A stretch of DNA of 37,187 bases from Promethearchaeota archaeon. Lineage in GTDB: Archaea > Asgardarchaeota > Lokiarchaeia > Sigyniarchaeales > SOKP01. Positions within the stretch are counted from its first letter, which is position 1. Each line of letters opens with the position of its first letter. The stretch covers positions 1 through 37,187 of the forward strand of contig JAEOTP010000051.1 in assembly GCA_016839765.1 (NCBI GenBank), written 5' to 3'. The notes under the pieces were generated by a model. That model was not told where the DNA came from. It searched no databases and saw only the letters and a program-made list of their open reading frames with translations. The position numbers were made by a program, and so were the translations under genes. Below, one piece after another: positions 16,409 to 24,454 of the stretch.

Positions 16409-17098
16409 TTAAGTTATTGAATTACCACAATTTGCGCAAAATTGTGCAGATCTTTGAATTTTAATTCCACAAAAAGGGCAAAATTTTACTTCGTTTTGTT
16501 CTACTAAAGCATCCTTCTCAACTTTTTTTTCTTGGTAATGAGTTTTAGCATAAATTTCCTTTCGAATAATTTGATCTTTTTGTTTCTTCCTTAGTAATAA
16601 AAGGATAAACATTCCAACTAAGAAAATAATTGAACTCGGCAATATCAGAACTAATAAATATATTCCCCCAAAAAATGGAGTAAGGGGTGCTGTAGCAGTA
16701 TTTGTTTTCCCCCAATCTACTCTTATATCAAAATATCCTGAATATAATTTAGATATAATCAGAATATAGTAATTTCCGCTCCTAGATGGCACAAAATTCA
16801 TAATATCACCCGTATTAGAATTACTATCGACCATTTGTCCTGCTACGACATAGGGGTTAGGGCTTATTTTTATTTTAATGTCCATCTCCCAAATTAGATC
16901 TACATCTACATTGATTGTATATTCTAGCCCTTCTATTAACGGTATCACATACATTCTTGGTGAAGATCTACTTGTATGTTGATCTGTTAAAGGCGTATCG
17001 AGATCTAGGCTTTTAGCAAAAGTATAAGGAAGTGGTGTTGAAAATATTAAAGGGATTATAGAAAGTACAACTACTATTACATAAAATTTGGATTTCAT
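16409..17098 (-). CDS. Secreted-domain membrane protein with C-terminal zinc ribbon
   Basis: The 229-residue protein has a signal peptide (about residues 1-29). A beta-rich outer domain (about 50-130) follows, with an SRSGNYYILIISKLYSGYFD strand pair resembling pre-peptidase C-terminal domains. There is one membrane helix (about 147-170), a basic Lys/Arg-rich stretch, and a cytosolic zinc ribbon with CPFC and CANC (about 208-226). The topology is outside-in, so the ribbon would be cytosolic. It may be a small receptor or adaptor; no enzyme motif is seen. It is flanked by about 250 bp of AT-rich non-coding DNA downstream. Confidence 0.75.
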   Translation of the reverse strand: MKSKFYVIVVVLSIIPLIFSTPLPYTFAKSLDLDTPLTDQHTSRSSPRMYVIPLIEGLEYTINVDVDLIWEMDIKIKISPNPYVVAGQMVDSNSNTGDIMNFVPSRSGNYYILIISKLYSGYFDIRVDWGKTNTATAPLTPFFGGIYLLVLILPSSIIFLVGMFILLLLRKKQKDQIIRKEIYAKTHYQEKKVEKDALVEQNEVKFCPFCGIKIQRSAQFCANCGNSIT

Positions 17099-17247
17099 AG
17101 TTCTTCTTATTATAATTAATTTCTTTTGGAATTATATAAAAAATGTTGTATTATTGGATACAATGGATCTTATAAATTTTTTAATTTAAAATTTTTATTA
17201 TAAATAATTTATTATAATTAAATATTCAAATAATTGGTGAAGTAAAA

Positions 17248-17838
17248 TTGAGTTTAAAATTGGAGGATGTAAGAGAAGAAGATAGAGGAATTCTTGCTCC
17301 TTGTGGTATTCTTTGTCTAGGATGCGATATCCATATTGGAGAGGGAGTCGAAGCCGCTAAACAGCTTAAGAAAATTTGGGAAGGGTGGAATATGGAAGAT
17401 CTTGGCCCACTACTGGGTTTGAGACTTAAAGGCATACAATCAACGCTGAAAACGTTAAATAAATACATAGATATGAATAAACGGGGAAACTGTCCTGGTT
17501 GTTCTCAAGGAGCTCCTATGGCTAATGCATGCGGGATAGCTTTATGTGTTAAATCCAAAGGATACTGGACCTGTGCTGAATGTGATGATTATAATCCAGA
17601 TTCAGATAGTCCCTGTCCACATTCAAAAGAGGGAGTAGTACCAACCAGCGATAGTAGTAAAATGATGAAAATAATTTCTGCTCGTTATAGTGGAAACACT
17701 ATTGAGAATTTGAAAAGATGTCGAGAAATCGGATATTCAGATTTTATCAATGAAGCACAAGAAAAGGTCAAAAATGGATGGAGAACGTGGCAGGTAGTTA
17801 GTAGAGATATGCTTTTCACTGAAGCAACAAAAAAATAA
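17248..17838 (+). CDS. DUF3795-type Cys-rich protein
   Basis: The 196-residue protein has the DUF3795 pattern: LAPCGILCLGCDIHIGEG near the N-terminus, then CPGCSQG, GIALCVKSKGYWTCAECDD and a CPHS motif, with over ten cysteines. Such proteins probably bind zinc or an iron-sulfur cluster; their function is unknown. The gene starts at TTG 17248, seven bases after GGTGA (17236-17240). A C-terminal helical segment lacks cysteines. It is soluble and stands alone between divergent or unrelated neighbours. Confidence 0.8.
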   Translation: MSLKLEDVREEDRGILAPCGILCLGCDIHIGEGVEAAKQLKKIWEGWNMEDLGPLLGLRLKGIQSTLKTLNKYIDMNKRGNCPGCSQGAPMANACGIALCVKSKGYWTCAECDDYNPDSDSPCPHSKEGVVPTSDSSKMMKIISARYSGNTIENLKRCREIGYSDFINEAQEKVKNGWRTWQVVSRDMLFTEATKK

Positions 17839-17979
17839 ATTAATTTTATTTTATTTATTTGAGATATTATTTATTATAAAAAAAAGTTTCAAACACATTT
17901 CACCAGAATCCCTAGTCTACATTATCTTTTATTTTTCATAATACGAATTAATTTATTATCAGATGGCTCTTTTTTTAAT

Positions 17980-18561
17980 ATGTCTATTATAATAATTGTT
18001 TTAATTGTAGCTCTTGGAATAATTTCTCTTTGGTTCGCTTGGGGATTGATATCACCGCATATCTGGGAACAACCGGAATATGAAGTTTTAAAACGTTTGG
18101 ATAAAGTTGAAATTAGGCAATACAAACAATCCAAAATCCTAACTACTAGAGCATCGACATCAAGTAATGCTTTTTCAAAACTTGCCTCTTACATTTTTGG
18201 CAAGAATGAAGAAAAAGAGAAAATTGCTATGACTACACCAGTTTTAACAGAAACTACAGAGGATAATGATATAAGAATGGTTTTTTATCTACCTAAAAAA
18301 TACCATATTAAAGATACACCCACGCCTTACATTGAAGATATTAAAACTGAAAAACAAGATGAAAAAATTGTGGCAATCTTGAGATTCTATGGAAGAATGA
18401 CCAACAAAAAGAGGGAAAAATATATAGAAAAATTGCTAGGTATTTTGCAAGATAATAATGTTCAAACAAAAGGTAGCCTTTTCTATTTAAATTATAGTGA
18501 TCCTTTCGTTCCCCCACCCTTACGGCGCAATGAAATCGGAATTGAAATAAATGTGAATTAA
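17980..18561 (+). CDS. SOUL-family haem-binding protein with membrane anchor
   Basis: The 193-residue protein has an N-terminal membrane helix (about 2-25), followed by a complete SOUL domain: YEVLKRLDKVEIRQYKQSKI, then KIAMTTPVLTET, MVFYLPKKY and the C-terminal YSDPFVPPPLRRNEIGIEI. SOUL/HEBP proteins bind haem or related tetrapyrroles. The helix would place the domain either outside or at the inner membrane face, depending on orientation, which cannot be decided here. It is known in many archaea. The start ATG 17980 keeps the full helix. Confidence 0.9.
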   Translation: MSIIIIVLIVALGIISLWFAWGLISPHIWEQPEYEVLKRLDKVEIRQYKQSKILTTRASTSSNAFSKLASYIFGKNEEKEKIAMTTPVLTETTEDNDIRMVFYLPKKYHIKDTPTPYIEDIKTEKQDEKIVAILRFYGRMTNKKREKYIEKLLGILQDNNVQTKGSLFYLNYSDPFVPPPLRRNEIGIEINVN

Positions 18562-18625
18562 TACTCATTAAGAGTTATAAAATATAAATAGAACTTTTTA
18601 TTAGCTTGATTTTTTTATTATTGAT

Positions 18626-19048
18626 ATGACAGAGCTTAAAACTAAACCTAATGATCAGAGTGTTGATGAGTTTCTTAGAAAAGTTGAAAATCCAAAAAGG
18701 CGAAGTGATAGTTTTGAGATTTTAAAATTAATGCGGGAAGTCACTCAGGAAGAACCCATTATGTGGGGAGACAGTATTGTGGGCTTCGGCAGTTACCATT
18801 ATAAATATGCAAGCGGACGCGAAGGGGATTGGTTCCAAATTGGATTTTCACCTAGAAAACAGAGCCTTACAATTTATGTTGTGCCTGAACTTGATAGATT
18901 TGAGGAGATACTTAATAGATTAGGAAAATTTAAGACTGGCAAATCCTGTTTATATATTAACAAATTACAGGATATTAATATCTCAACCTTAAAAGAGCTA
19001 ATGGAAGAAGCTATTATATATCTTAGAGAACAATATATTGAAATATAG
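18626..19048 (+). CDS. DUF1801-domain protein
   Basis: The 140-residue soluble protein matches the DUF1801 (YdhG-like) fold: VDEFLRKVENPKRRSDSFEI, MWGDSIVGFGSYHYKYASGR, DWFQIGFSPRKQSLTIYVVP, and GKSCLYINKLQDINISTLKE. The family is widespread and structurally known, but its biochemical role is unclear. It lies 64 bp after the SOUL gene on the same strand and could be read from the same promoter, though a TATA-like sequence (ttataaaatataaat) lies between them. Confidence 0.85.
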   Translation: MTELKTKPNDQSVDEFLRKVENPKRRSDSFEILKLMREVTQEEPIMWGDSIVGFGSYHYKYASGREGDWFQIGFSPRKQSLTIYVVPELDRFEEILNRLGKFKTGKSCLYINKLQDINISTLKELMEEAIIYLREQYIEI

Positions 19049-19166
19049 AATACAGTATTAGTCATCAAATAAAAATAGATTTATAATAATACTTTTTTCT
19101 TATCCATCTAAAAAATTATAAACTACTAATATATAAGTATCTTGCAATAACAACAAAATATTAAAA

Positions 19167-19445
19167 ATGAGTGAAGACCAGAAAAACAAAGTGCATCCTA
19201 TTGTCGAGAGGGCACTGGAAATGGCGTATAAAGGAGTAGAACCTGTAGAATTCGATGACTATGCCGTTGAGCAACTGCAAGACCTGCTTAGGGAACGTTT
19301 TGGAAAACCTGATCTACTAAAAGCCGTCGTAGATCTAATCAACTTAGCTGGAGTACTTGAACAACAAGGATGTCGTTCAGCATCATTGAAACTTATGATT
19401 GTTGTGACTATTGCGGCGGATGCTCTAAAAGATCTGAAGAGATAG
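19167..19445 (+). CDS. Small helical protein, unknown
   Basis: The 92-residue protein is helical and charged (MSEDQKNKVHPIVERALEMA, then VEQLQDLLRERFGKPDLLKA), with a hydrophobic C-terminal helix containing KLMIVVTIAADALKDLKR. Its GC content and codon use are richer than in its surroundings, which suggests a highly expressed gene. No known domain is recognised. A TATA-like sequence (actaatatataagtat) lies about 40 bp upstream. The overlapping frame starting at 19370 shares its last 76 bases. Confidence 0.65.
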   Translation: MSEDQKNKVHPIVERALEMAYKGVEPVEFDDYAVEQLQDLLRERFGKPDLLKAVVDLINLAGVLEQQGCRSASLKLMIVVTIAADALKDLKR

Positions 19446-19678
19446 ATAAAGAGCTAAATTATCAATTTTTAATTTTAAAATTAAGGATTAAATCTTTTTG
19501 GATAAAACTAGGTAAAGAGTTTAATTACAAACGGAATCTCTTATTAAGGTCAGATAATATGTTTCTTTTGATAAATGATTTTCGTTTTTATAAGGAATAT
19601 ACCACTCCTAAAGGCTGGCCTCCTGATGATCTGGAAGAGTATAAGCATTATATTAAAAAAAAACCTTTAAAAAAATAA
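19370..19678 (+). CDS. Possible small gene overlapping the helical protein
   Basis: An open frame of up to 102 codons starts at ATG 19370 inside the previous gene and runs to 19678. The part beyond 19445 looks protein-like, with a basic helical stretch and the tail TTPKGWPPDDLEEYKHYIKK. A shorter start at ATG 19559 would give 39 residues. The initial CCDYCGGC sequence is probably a by-product of the overlap. It may be a real small protein or the decayed end of a gene; confidence is low. Confidence 0.3.
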   Translation: MSFSIIETYDCCDYCGGCSKRSEEIDKELNYQFLILKLRIKSFWIKLGKEFNYKRNLLLRSDNMFLLINDFRFYKEYTTPKGWPPDDLEEYKHYIKKKPLKK

Positions 19679-19745
19679 CATCTCATATTCGGTTAAACAT
19701 GGAGAAAAATAAAAAACAAAAATAATTTTAAATTTTTTTATATCT

Positions 19746-20675
19746 TTAATGCCTTTTCTTTAAGTAGACAACTGTAATTGCTAAAATTCCAATGGCAGAT
19801 ACTGATGCAATAGCTACTGTGCCTAGCACTACAGATGTCGTTTCCTCAGGAACTAATAAAGTCCAAGTTGATAAAACGCTTGTTTCAGCAGTGAGATAGC
19901 CATCGTGATTTATTGTTGGGACAGTCACCCATTCTTCATTTTCATTGTCATAATAAGCCCATTGACCTAGTCGGTTCTGATTAGTTTCTCTGATTCTTAA
20001 TCTTGCTTTTAGAAAGGTTCCATTATAAGGACATTCGGAATCGCATTTACATTCCGGATTACACTTACATTGGCAGTCACATTCGCAATTACATACAGGA
20101 TCACATTTACATTGGCAATCACATACACAAGAACATTCCGATTCACAATTGCAATCACAATCACAAGGGCATGTACATTCAGGATCACATTTGCATTCAC
20201 AATCGCACACACACTTACAATCAGGGTCGCATTTACATTCGCAATTACAATTTGCAGTAGATTTCATCGCAATACAAACCCCTTCTAAATACCGATACGT
20301 ATTTCTATTCCTCAACCTATGCAGACTTCCATTCATTAAACCGAGCTGAGCTTCCTCCCTAGTACATGTCATAGTCATTCTAAGGTCACCGTCTCCTTCG
20401 ACTTCAATAATGACGTCTTTATCTCCAATTCTTAAGGCTTCACAATTAATATCTAACTCTAAACCAATATTTGCACAAATTGTTAATCTTGTTCTTTCGC
20501 GAAAACGAAACATGGTTCGAACATTGCTTTGCAATTGTGTCTGAATTGCGTCACCCTCAACGTCGATTGTTTGATCAGGTGTTTCAACTGCGGTCACGCT
20601 AACAGAACCAATTAATGAAAGCAGAATCATTATCGTGAAAGCACTTAACAATACCTTATTAAAATTTTTTTTCAT
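19746..20675 (-). CDS. Membrane-anchored surface protein with alternating-Cys repeat array
   Basis: The 309-residue protein has a signal peptide (about 1-29), an N-terminal domain (31-139) with four cysteines, a central array (143-215) with 31 cysteines in 73 residues, a domain with GQWAYYDNENEEWVTVPTIN (about 218-275), and a C-terminal membrane helix (282-304) ending KKRH. The array consists of 14-residue units of the pattern xCxCxCxCxCxxxC, for example KCVCDCECKCDPEC (154-167), with acidic residues between cysteines. It would sit outside the cell, anchored by the C-terminal helix. High-capacity metal or metal-cluster binding is the simplest role, but that is inference. A TATA-like CTTTTTATAAG lies about 45 bp upstream on the minus strand. 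Confidence 0.85.
   Translation of the reverse strand: MKKNFNKVLLSAFTIMILLSLIGSVSVTAVETPDQTIDVEGDAIQTQLQSNVRTMFRFRERTRLTICANIGLELDINCEALRIGDKDVIIEVEGDGDLRMTMTCTREEAQLGLMNGSLHRLRNRNTYRYLEGVCIAMKSTANCNCECKCDPDCKCVCDCECKCDPECTCPCDCDCNCESECSCVCDCQCKCDPVCNCECDCQCKCNPECKCDSECPYNGTFLKARLRIRETNQNRLGQWAYYDNENEEWVTVPTINHDGYLTAETSVLSTWTLLVPEETTSVVLGTVAIASVSAIGILAITVVYLKKRH
20031..20249 (-). repeat. 42-bp (14-residue) tandem repeat encoding the Cys array
   Basis: Four full and two partial 14-residue units lie head to tail: residues 140-153, 154-167, 168-181, 182-195, 196-209 and 210-215. Each full unit has cysteines at positions 2, 4, 6, 8, 10 and 14. The DNA repeats have diverged at codon level, so the array is old or under selection, not a fresh expansion. 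Confidence 0.85.
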
Positions 20676-20931
20676 TAAATACCACCAAAATTTGAATCAA
20701 TTGATAATTAGAATTTCTTATAAAAAGGATTAAGGTATAATGTTTCCCAATAAAACAAAATTATACTAATCTGTCATATTACAAAATTAACATTTTTTAA
20801 AAAAAGAACTCTAATTTTAAGTAAAACTTTTTTTTAAAAAGAAGCCTTATTCTCTATCAAAGAATTTATAAAATAGTCCAATTCTTTCTGCTTTTATTTT
20901 CTTTTTGGATAAAACTAGCTTTATACGGTTC

Positions 20932-21336
20932 TTAGGTTTTAAATTTAAAAATTGAATAAGTTCCATTGGCTTTCGCGACAAGCGTTTCACCATTCATAAT
21001 CTCTGATTCAAGAACACCAATCGTTTTTCCTTTATGAATTACCTTAGTATCACATATAACCATTCCTTCCCTTACAGGTTTAAAATAACTTATTTTAATT
21101 TCAACAGTCGCACACTGCTCATCTTTTTCTAATAAAGAATATAATGCAGCTCCCATACCCGTATCTGCCATTGAATATAAAACACCTCCATGCACCACAT
21201 TATGAGGATTAAAATGGTTCTCATTTATCTGTAGAACACATTGGGAATATCCCGTTTCAAATTTTGTAAATTCAAAACCGATTAAATCGCCAAATTTATG
21301 AAAACCTTTCATTTTAAGCGGAAACGGTTTAGGCAT
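20932..21336 (-). CDS. PaaI-family hotdog thioesterase
   Basis: The 134-residue protein has the PaaI/YigI-like hotdog signature NPHNVVHGGVLYSMADTGMG (43-62), with the asparagine, HGG and aspartate region used for thioester hydrolysis. The following strands carry TVEIKISYFKPVREG and KTIGVLESEIMNGETLVAKA. It should hydrolyse acyl-CoA thioesters in the cytosol as a homotetramer, as in the family. It stands alone, divergent from the methyltransferase gene downstream in the window. The acyl group is unknown. Confidence 0.9.
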   Translation of the reverse strand: MPKPFPLKMKGFHKFGDLIGFEFTKFETGYSQCVLQINENHFNPHNVVHGGVLYSMADTGMGAALYSLLEKDEQCATVEIKISYFKPVREGMVICDTKVIHKGKTIGVLESEIMNGETLVAKANGTYSIFKFKT

Positions 21337-21450
21337 AATTTTTCAATAATTTTTTTAGTTATAAACATTCTTATTAAGCTTAATTTTTTTATATTACTTT
21401 CTCAATTTTTTATTTCTTACTGAAAAAACTAATATATATATAAATTAATA

Positions 21451-22074
21451 ATGGGAATATATATGATTGAATGGATAAATTTAAGTTTATTATTAATGAG
21501 CTTATTTCTTTTTAGTTATTTTTATACTTTAAGTGTCCAACCAGTTAAGAGGGAAAAATTGAAGGGTGAGCGAGCATGGAAGGAATGTATGAGATTGCGT
21601 ATATTTGCAAGTATATTTGAGTTTATTATAGTAATAACCCTGATATTGTGGATTTGGTTCCCTCTTCCTTTAATTAATTGGAAAGTTCATCTCAATTATG
21701 TGTTTGGTTTAATTATTGGCATTGTAATCAGTTTTCCATGTTTAGCAATTCTATTGAAGGGAGTGAGAGACGCCGGTTCAGAAACACTTCAGCCATCAAA
21801 AGAGACAGAAATATATGGTGGAATATATAATTATGTCCGACATCCTCAGTCTCTTGGAGAATTCCCATTATTTATAGCGATAGCATTTATGGTAAATTCA
21901 TGGTTTCTTGTACTTCTGATGGTTATTTATATCATAGTATATGTTCCTATTATGATTTATTATGAGGAACAGGATCTCATTAGAAGGTTTGGTGAAAAAT
22001 ATCGGGAATATCAGAAAAGAACAAGAGCTTTTTTTCCAAAAATTAGAAAAAAAATAAATAAATCAAAAATTTAG
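21451..22074 (+). CDS. ICMT/PEMT-like membrane methyltransferase
   Basis: The 207-residue protein has about five membrane helices and the C-terminal signature of isoprenylcysteine carboxyl methyltransferase and phospholipid methyltransferase proteins: GIYNYVRHPQSLGEF (124-138) and YEEQDLIRRFGEKYREYQKR (171-190). These residues bind S-adenosylmethionine at the membrane face. The substrate could be a lipid, a quinone-like molecule or a modified cysteine. Neither GTPase in this window has a C-terminal cysteine, so protein isoprenylcysteine methylation is not supported locally. Confidence 0.82.
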   Translation: MGIYMIEWINLSLLLMSLFLFSYFYTLSVQPVKREKLKGERAWKECMRLRIFASIFEFIIVITLILWIWFPLPLINWKVHLNYVFGLIIGIVISFPCLAILLKGVRDAGSETLQPSKETEIYGGIYNYVRHPQSLGEFPLFIAIAFMVNSWFLVLLMVIYIIVYVPIMIYYEEQDLIRRFGEKYREYQKRTRAFFPKIRKKINKSKI

Positions 22075-22089
22075 CTTTTACTAAAAGCT
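22073..22089. terminator. Perfect inverted repeat AGCTTTTA-C-TAAAAGCT
   Basis: An inverted repeat with 8-bp arms and a one-base centre overlaps the stop of the methyltransferase gene. It could end that transcript or be a regulator site for the beta-helix gene 60 bp downstream. Confidence 0.4.
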
Positions 22090-22149
22090 CAAGAACAATT
22101 ATATAGGTTGTTATGCATTATATTGTTAATCTAATCTAATTTATCTAAA

Positions 22150-23229
22150 ATGGTAAAAATGAGGAAGAAATATTTATTACTTTTAGGTAGTATAGCGATT
22201 TTAGCTATAATAGTACCAGTGTTTTCTCTATCAATCTCACCTTTAGTTGTTAATGAAACAAGCAGAAAATTTAAATCCTCGGCATCAACAGAACTTAATG
22301 ATATAGTAATAATTGACGATTTACCTGGAAGCATGACTAATTGGACTTGGGCTAAGGATCAGGGATATTGTACGGGAAATGGTACAATAGTTGATCCTTA
22401 TATCATCTCAGATTTCTTCTATAATACATCAACCTATAGCTATAATTGTTTAACTATAATAAATTCACGTAAATACTTCATAATAGAGGATTGTTTATTT
22501 AAAGGAGACTTTAATTTTGCTGGAGTTAGATTAGATAACACAACAAATGGATTAATACGGTTAAATAGACTTTATCCTCTCACAGGCGCATTGTTATGGA
22601 TTTATAATTCAAGTCTAAATGAAGTTTATAGGAATAATGCTTCAGCTGGATTTTTCTACGGTATTTTAATAGATGGAAATCTAGGTCTTTGTTCTTCGAA
22701 TATTATCTCTACTAATCTTGTATCTTTTAATTGGGACACTGGAATACAAGTAAGAGGTTATACTCTTTTCAACCAAATTATTGCCAACACTGTGAATAAT
22801 AATACTAAGGGTATTGAAATATATAGTTCATCTGATAATAATACTATTCATAGCAATATAATTAGGGATAATACAAATTTTGGAGTAGGGATATCTTCTG
22901 ATTATAATACGATTTATCGAAATTGTTTCATTAATAATGGGTTGCATGCGTATGATGATGGAGTTAATAATGCGTGGGATTATTTAGGACAGGGAAATTA
23001 CTGGGATAATTATACAGGAGTAGATGCGAATAATAATGGAATTGGCGATATTCCTTATAATATAACTGGGATTGCAGGAAGCCAAGATAACTTTCCCTTG
23101 ATGAGCTGTCCAATAATCACTGAGGAGGCAATTCCTGGATATGATTTACTTATCATATATTTAACAGGAATTACAATGACAATGGGAGTAATCTATATAA
23201 AACTAAAGAAAAAAATAAATGTAAAATAG
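22150..23229 (+). CDS. Right-handed beta-helix surface protein (NosD-like repeats)
   Basis: The 359-residue protein has a signal peptide (about 4-30; ATG 22159 may be the real start) and many beta-helix turns with N-x-I/V patterns such as NNTKGIEIYSSSDNNTIHSN and SSDYNTIYRNCFINNG. The NosD-like closing motif GQGNYWDNYTGVDANNNGIG is followed by IGDIPYNITG, a linker and a C-terminal membrane helix (about 332-351) with a basic tail. It is therefore an extracellular protein fixed to the membrane. The family includes carbohydrate-acting and structural proteins; no catalytic residues are apparent. Confidence 0.88.
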   Translation: MVKMRKKYLLLLGSIAILAIIVPVFSLSISPLVVNETSRKFKSSASTELNDIVIIDDLPGSMTNWTWAKDQGYCTGNGTIVDPYIISDFFYNTSTYSYNCLTIINSRKYFIIEDCLFKGDFNFAGVRLDNTTNGLIRLNRLYPLTGALLWIYNSSLNEVYRNNASAGFFYGILIDGNLGLCSSNIISTNLVSFNWDTGIQVRGYTLFNQIIANTVNNNTKGIEIYSSSDNNTIHSNIIRDNTNFGVGISSDYNTIYRNCFINNGLHAYDDGVNNAWDYLGQGNYWDNYTGVDANNNGIGDIPYNITGIAGSQDNFPLMSCPIITEEAIPGYDLLIIYLTGITMTMGVIYIKLKKKINVK

Positions 23230-23257
23230 GGGGATTTCCTCCAAATTTTATTTAAAT

Positions 23258-23272
23258 TTTGTTTTTTTTTAA
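23258..23272 (+). terminator. T-rich terminator after the beta-helix gene
   Basis: A tttttttttt-type run follows the short G-rich/C-rich segment gggggatttcctcc just after the stop codon, which can form a weak hairpin. It fits transcription termination. Confidence 0.4.
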
Positions 23273-23432
23273 TAAAATTTTATTTCTGCTTATCCAAAAG
23301 AAGTGGATCAAATAATATGAGGAATTGAATGATATGTTAAGAATGTTTGACGCGATGAAGATAAGATTACAAAATAATAAATTTCCATATAATCTTTGAA
23401 ATGAGAAAAAAAAAAGTTATATTGCCAGTATT

Positions 23433-24329
23433 TTACGGATTCCATTGAACCTTCACAGGATTTCGCGGAGGAGCTCTTAAATATTGAACTTCGGGAAAGC
23501 CAACTATTAAAACCCCTGTTACTTCCATATTTTTTGGAATTTTTAACCACTTATTATTAGCTTTATATCTTCTTAATGCTTCATGAGAAAATCCAATCCA
23601 ACATGTTCCTAATCCTCGAGCTTGAGCTGCAAACATACCATGAGTTAATGCAATAGCAGAATCTAAACATGTAGTTGGTCCCATACTTGGAGAATAAGTT
23701 ATTATTATTGCGGGAGCTGAATGAAAAATAACATCTTGTCTCTCTTCAAATTGTTTAATCATATCATCCATACCTGCTTTAATGGATGGATCTAATAAGA
23801 TTTCTTTAACATTTTTAGGTAAGAACAACTTCAAGAAGAAACTATACTTCATTATTTTTCTGTAAAAATTTATTAATTTTATGGCTTCATATTTAAGCTT
23901 TTCAATTTTTTCTGGCTCAGTGATAACAATGTAGTAGACTTGTTGCATATTATGAGACGTAGGAGCATAACGCATTGCTTCTAGTATTGCTTTAATTTCC
24001 TTCTTTGGTATCATTTTATTTTTAAAATGTCTTATCGAACGTCTTGCTCGAATAATTTTTACTAAAGTTTCATAATTTACTATCGATGCTGGGTTATTTA
24101 CATATTCGAACTCATATGTTGATTCGATATTTTCATATTCAATCGCATTTGAAGGACAAACAGATACACAATGCCCACAAGAGATACACCAATTATAGAC
24201 ATCATTAAACTCAATTGTTTTTATTCCTGTATTAACATCAGTTGAATTTTTATAACAACTTGCTGGACAATAATTTACACAATTAAGACATTTTGAACAC
24301 TTATCTTGATCTACTCCAATAATCTTCAT
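23433..24329 (-). CDS. Ferredoxin-nitroreductase fusion oxidoreductase
   Basis: The 298-residue protein begins with two [4Fe-4S] motifs (cysteines 11, 14, 17, 21 and 48, 51, 54, 58) and continues with a nitroreductase domain. That domain has RARRSIRHFKNKMIPKKEI for FMN binding, then APTSHNMQQVYYIVITEP and a C-terminal GLGTCWIGFSHEALRRYK. It is cytosolic and likely transfers electrons from its clusters to FMN to reduce a quinone, nitro compound or other acceptor. It is divergent from a TetR regulator, and the palindromic operators between them suggest it is the regulated target. Confidence 0.92.
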   Translation of the reverse strand: MKIIGVDQDKCSKCLNCVNYCPASCYKNSTDVNTGIKTIEFNDVYNWCISCGHCVSVCPSNAIEYENIESTYEFEYVNNPASIVNYETLVKIIRARRSIRHFKNKMIPKKEIKAILEAMRYAPTSHNMQQVYYIVITEPEKIEKLKYEAIKLINFYRKIMKYSFFLKLFLPKNVKEILLDPSIKAGMDDMIKQFEERQDVIFHSAPAIIITYSPSMGPTTCLDSAIALTHGMFAAQARGLGTCWIGFSHEALRRYKANNKWLKIPKNMEVTGVLIVGFPEVQYLRAPPRNPVKVQWNP

Positions 24330-24379
24330 TAGCTTTTTCCTTTACAATTTTGATGTTTAGTATTAAGTAAATAAATTTC

Positions 24380-24442
24380 GGAACAATGTTCCACAAAAAT
24401 ATAAAGTTGATATTGATATATAAAGTTTATGAACGATGTTCC
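24380..24442. promoter_or_regulatory. Twin GGAACRATGTTCC operators around a TATA box
   Basis: Perfect palindrome GGAACAATGTTCC (24380-24392) and near copy tGAACGATGTTCC (24430-24442) are exactly 50 bp apart. TATA-like atataaag sequences (about 24400-24407 and 24418-24425) lie between them. The second copy lies between that TATA box and the TetR start at 24455, where a bound protein would block transcription. Binding by the TetR protein is inferred. Confidence 0.75.
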
Positions 24443-24454
24443 GTTACTATATAT

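Noticed and set aside
20031-20249. CRISPR or DNA-level repeat array in the Cys-rich region
   Set aside because: The 42-bp units are in frame, lack spacers and vary mainly at the codon level, so it is a protein repeat.
20003-20349. Several plus-strand and minus-strand frames rich in His, Tyr, Ile or Thr repeats
   Set aside because: They are shadows of the Cys repeat array of the surface protein; the Cys frame has the signal peptide, anchor and outer domains.
24386-24454. Upstream extension of the TetR protein
   Set aside because: It would put the promoter and operator inside the coding sequence and add a hydrophobic stretch not expected before a TetR DNA-binding domain.
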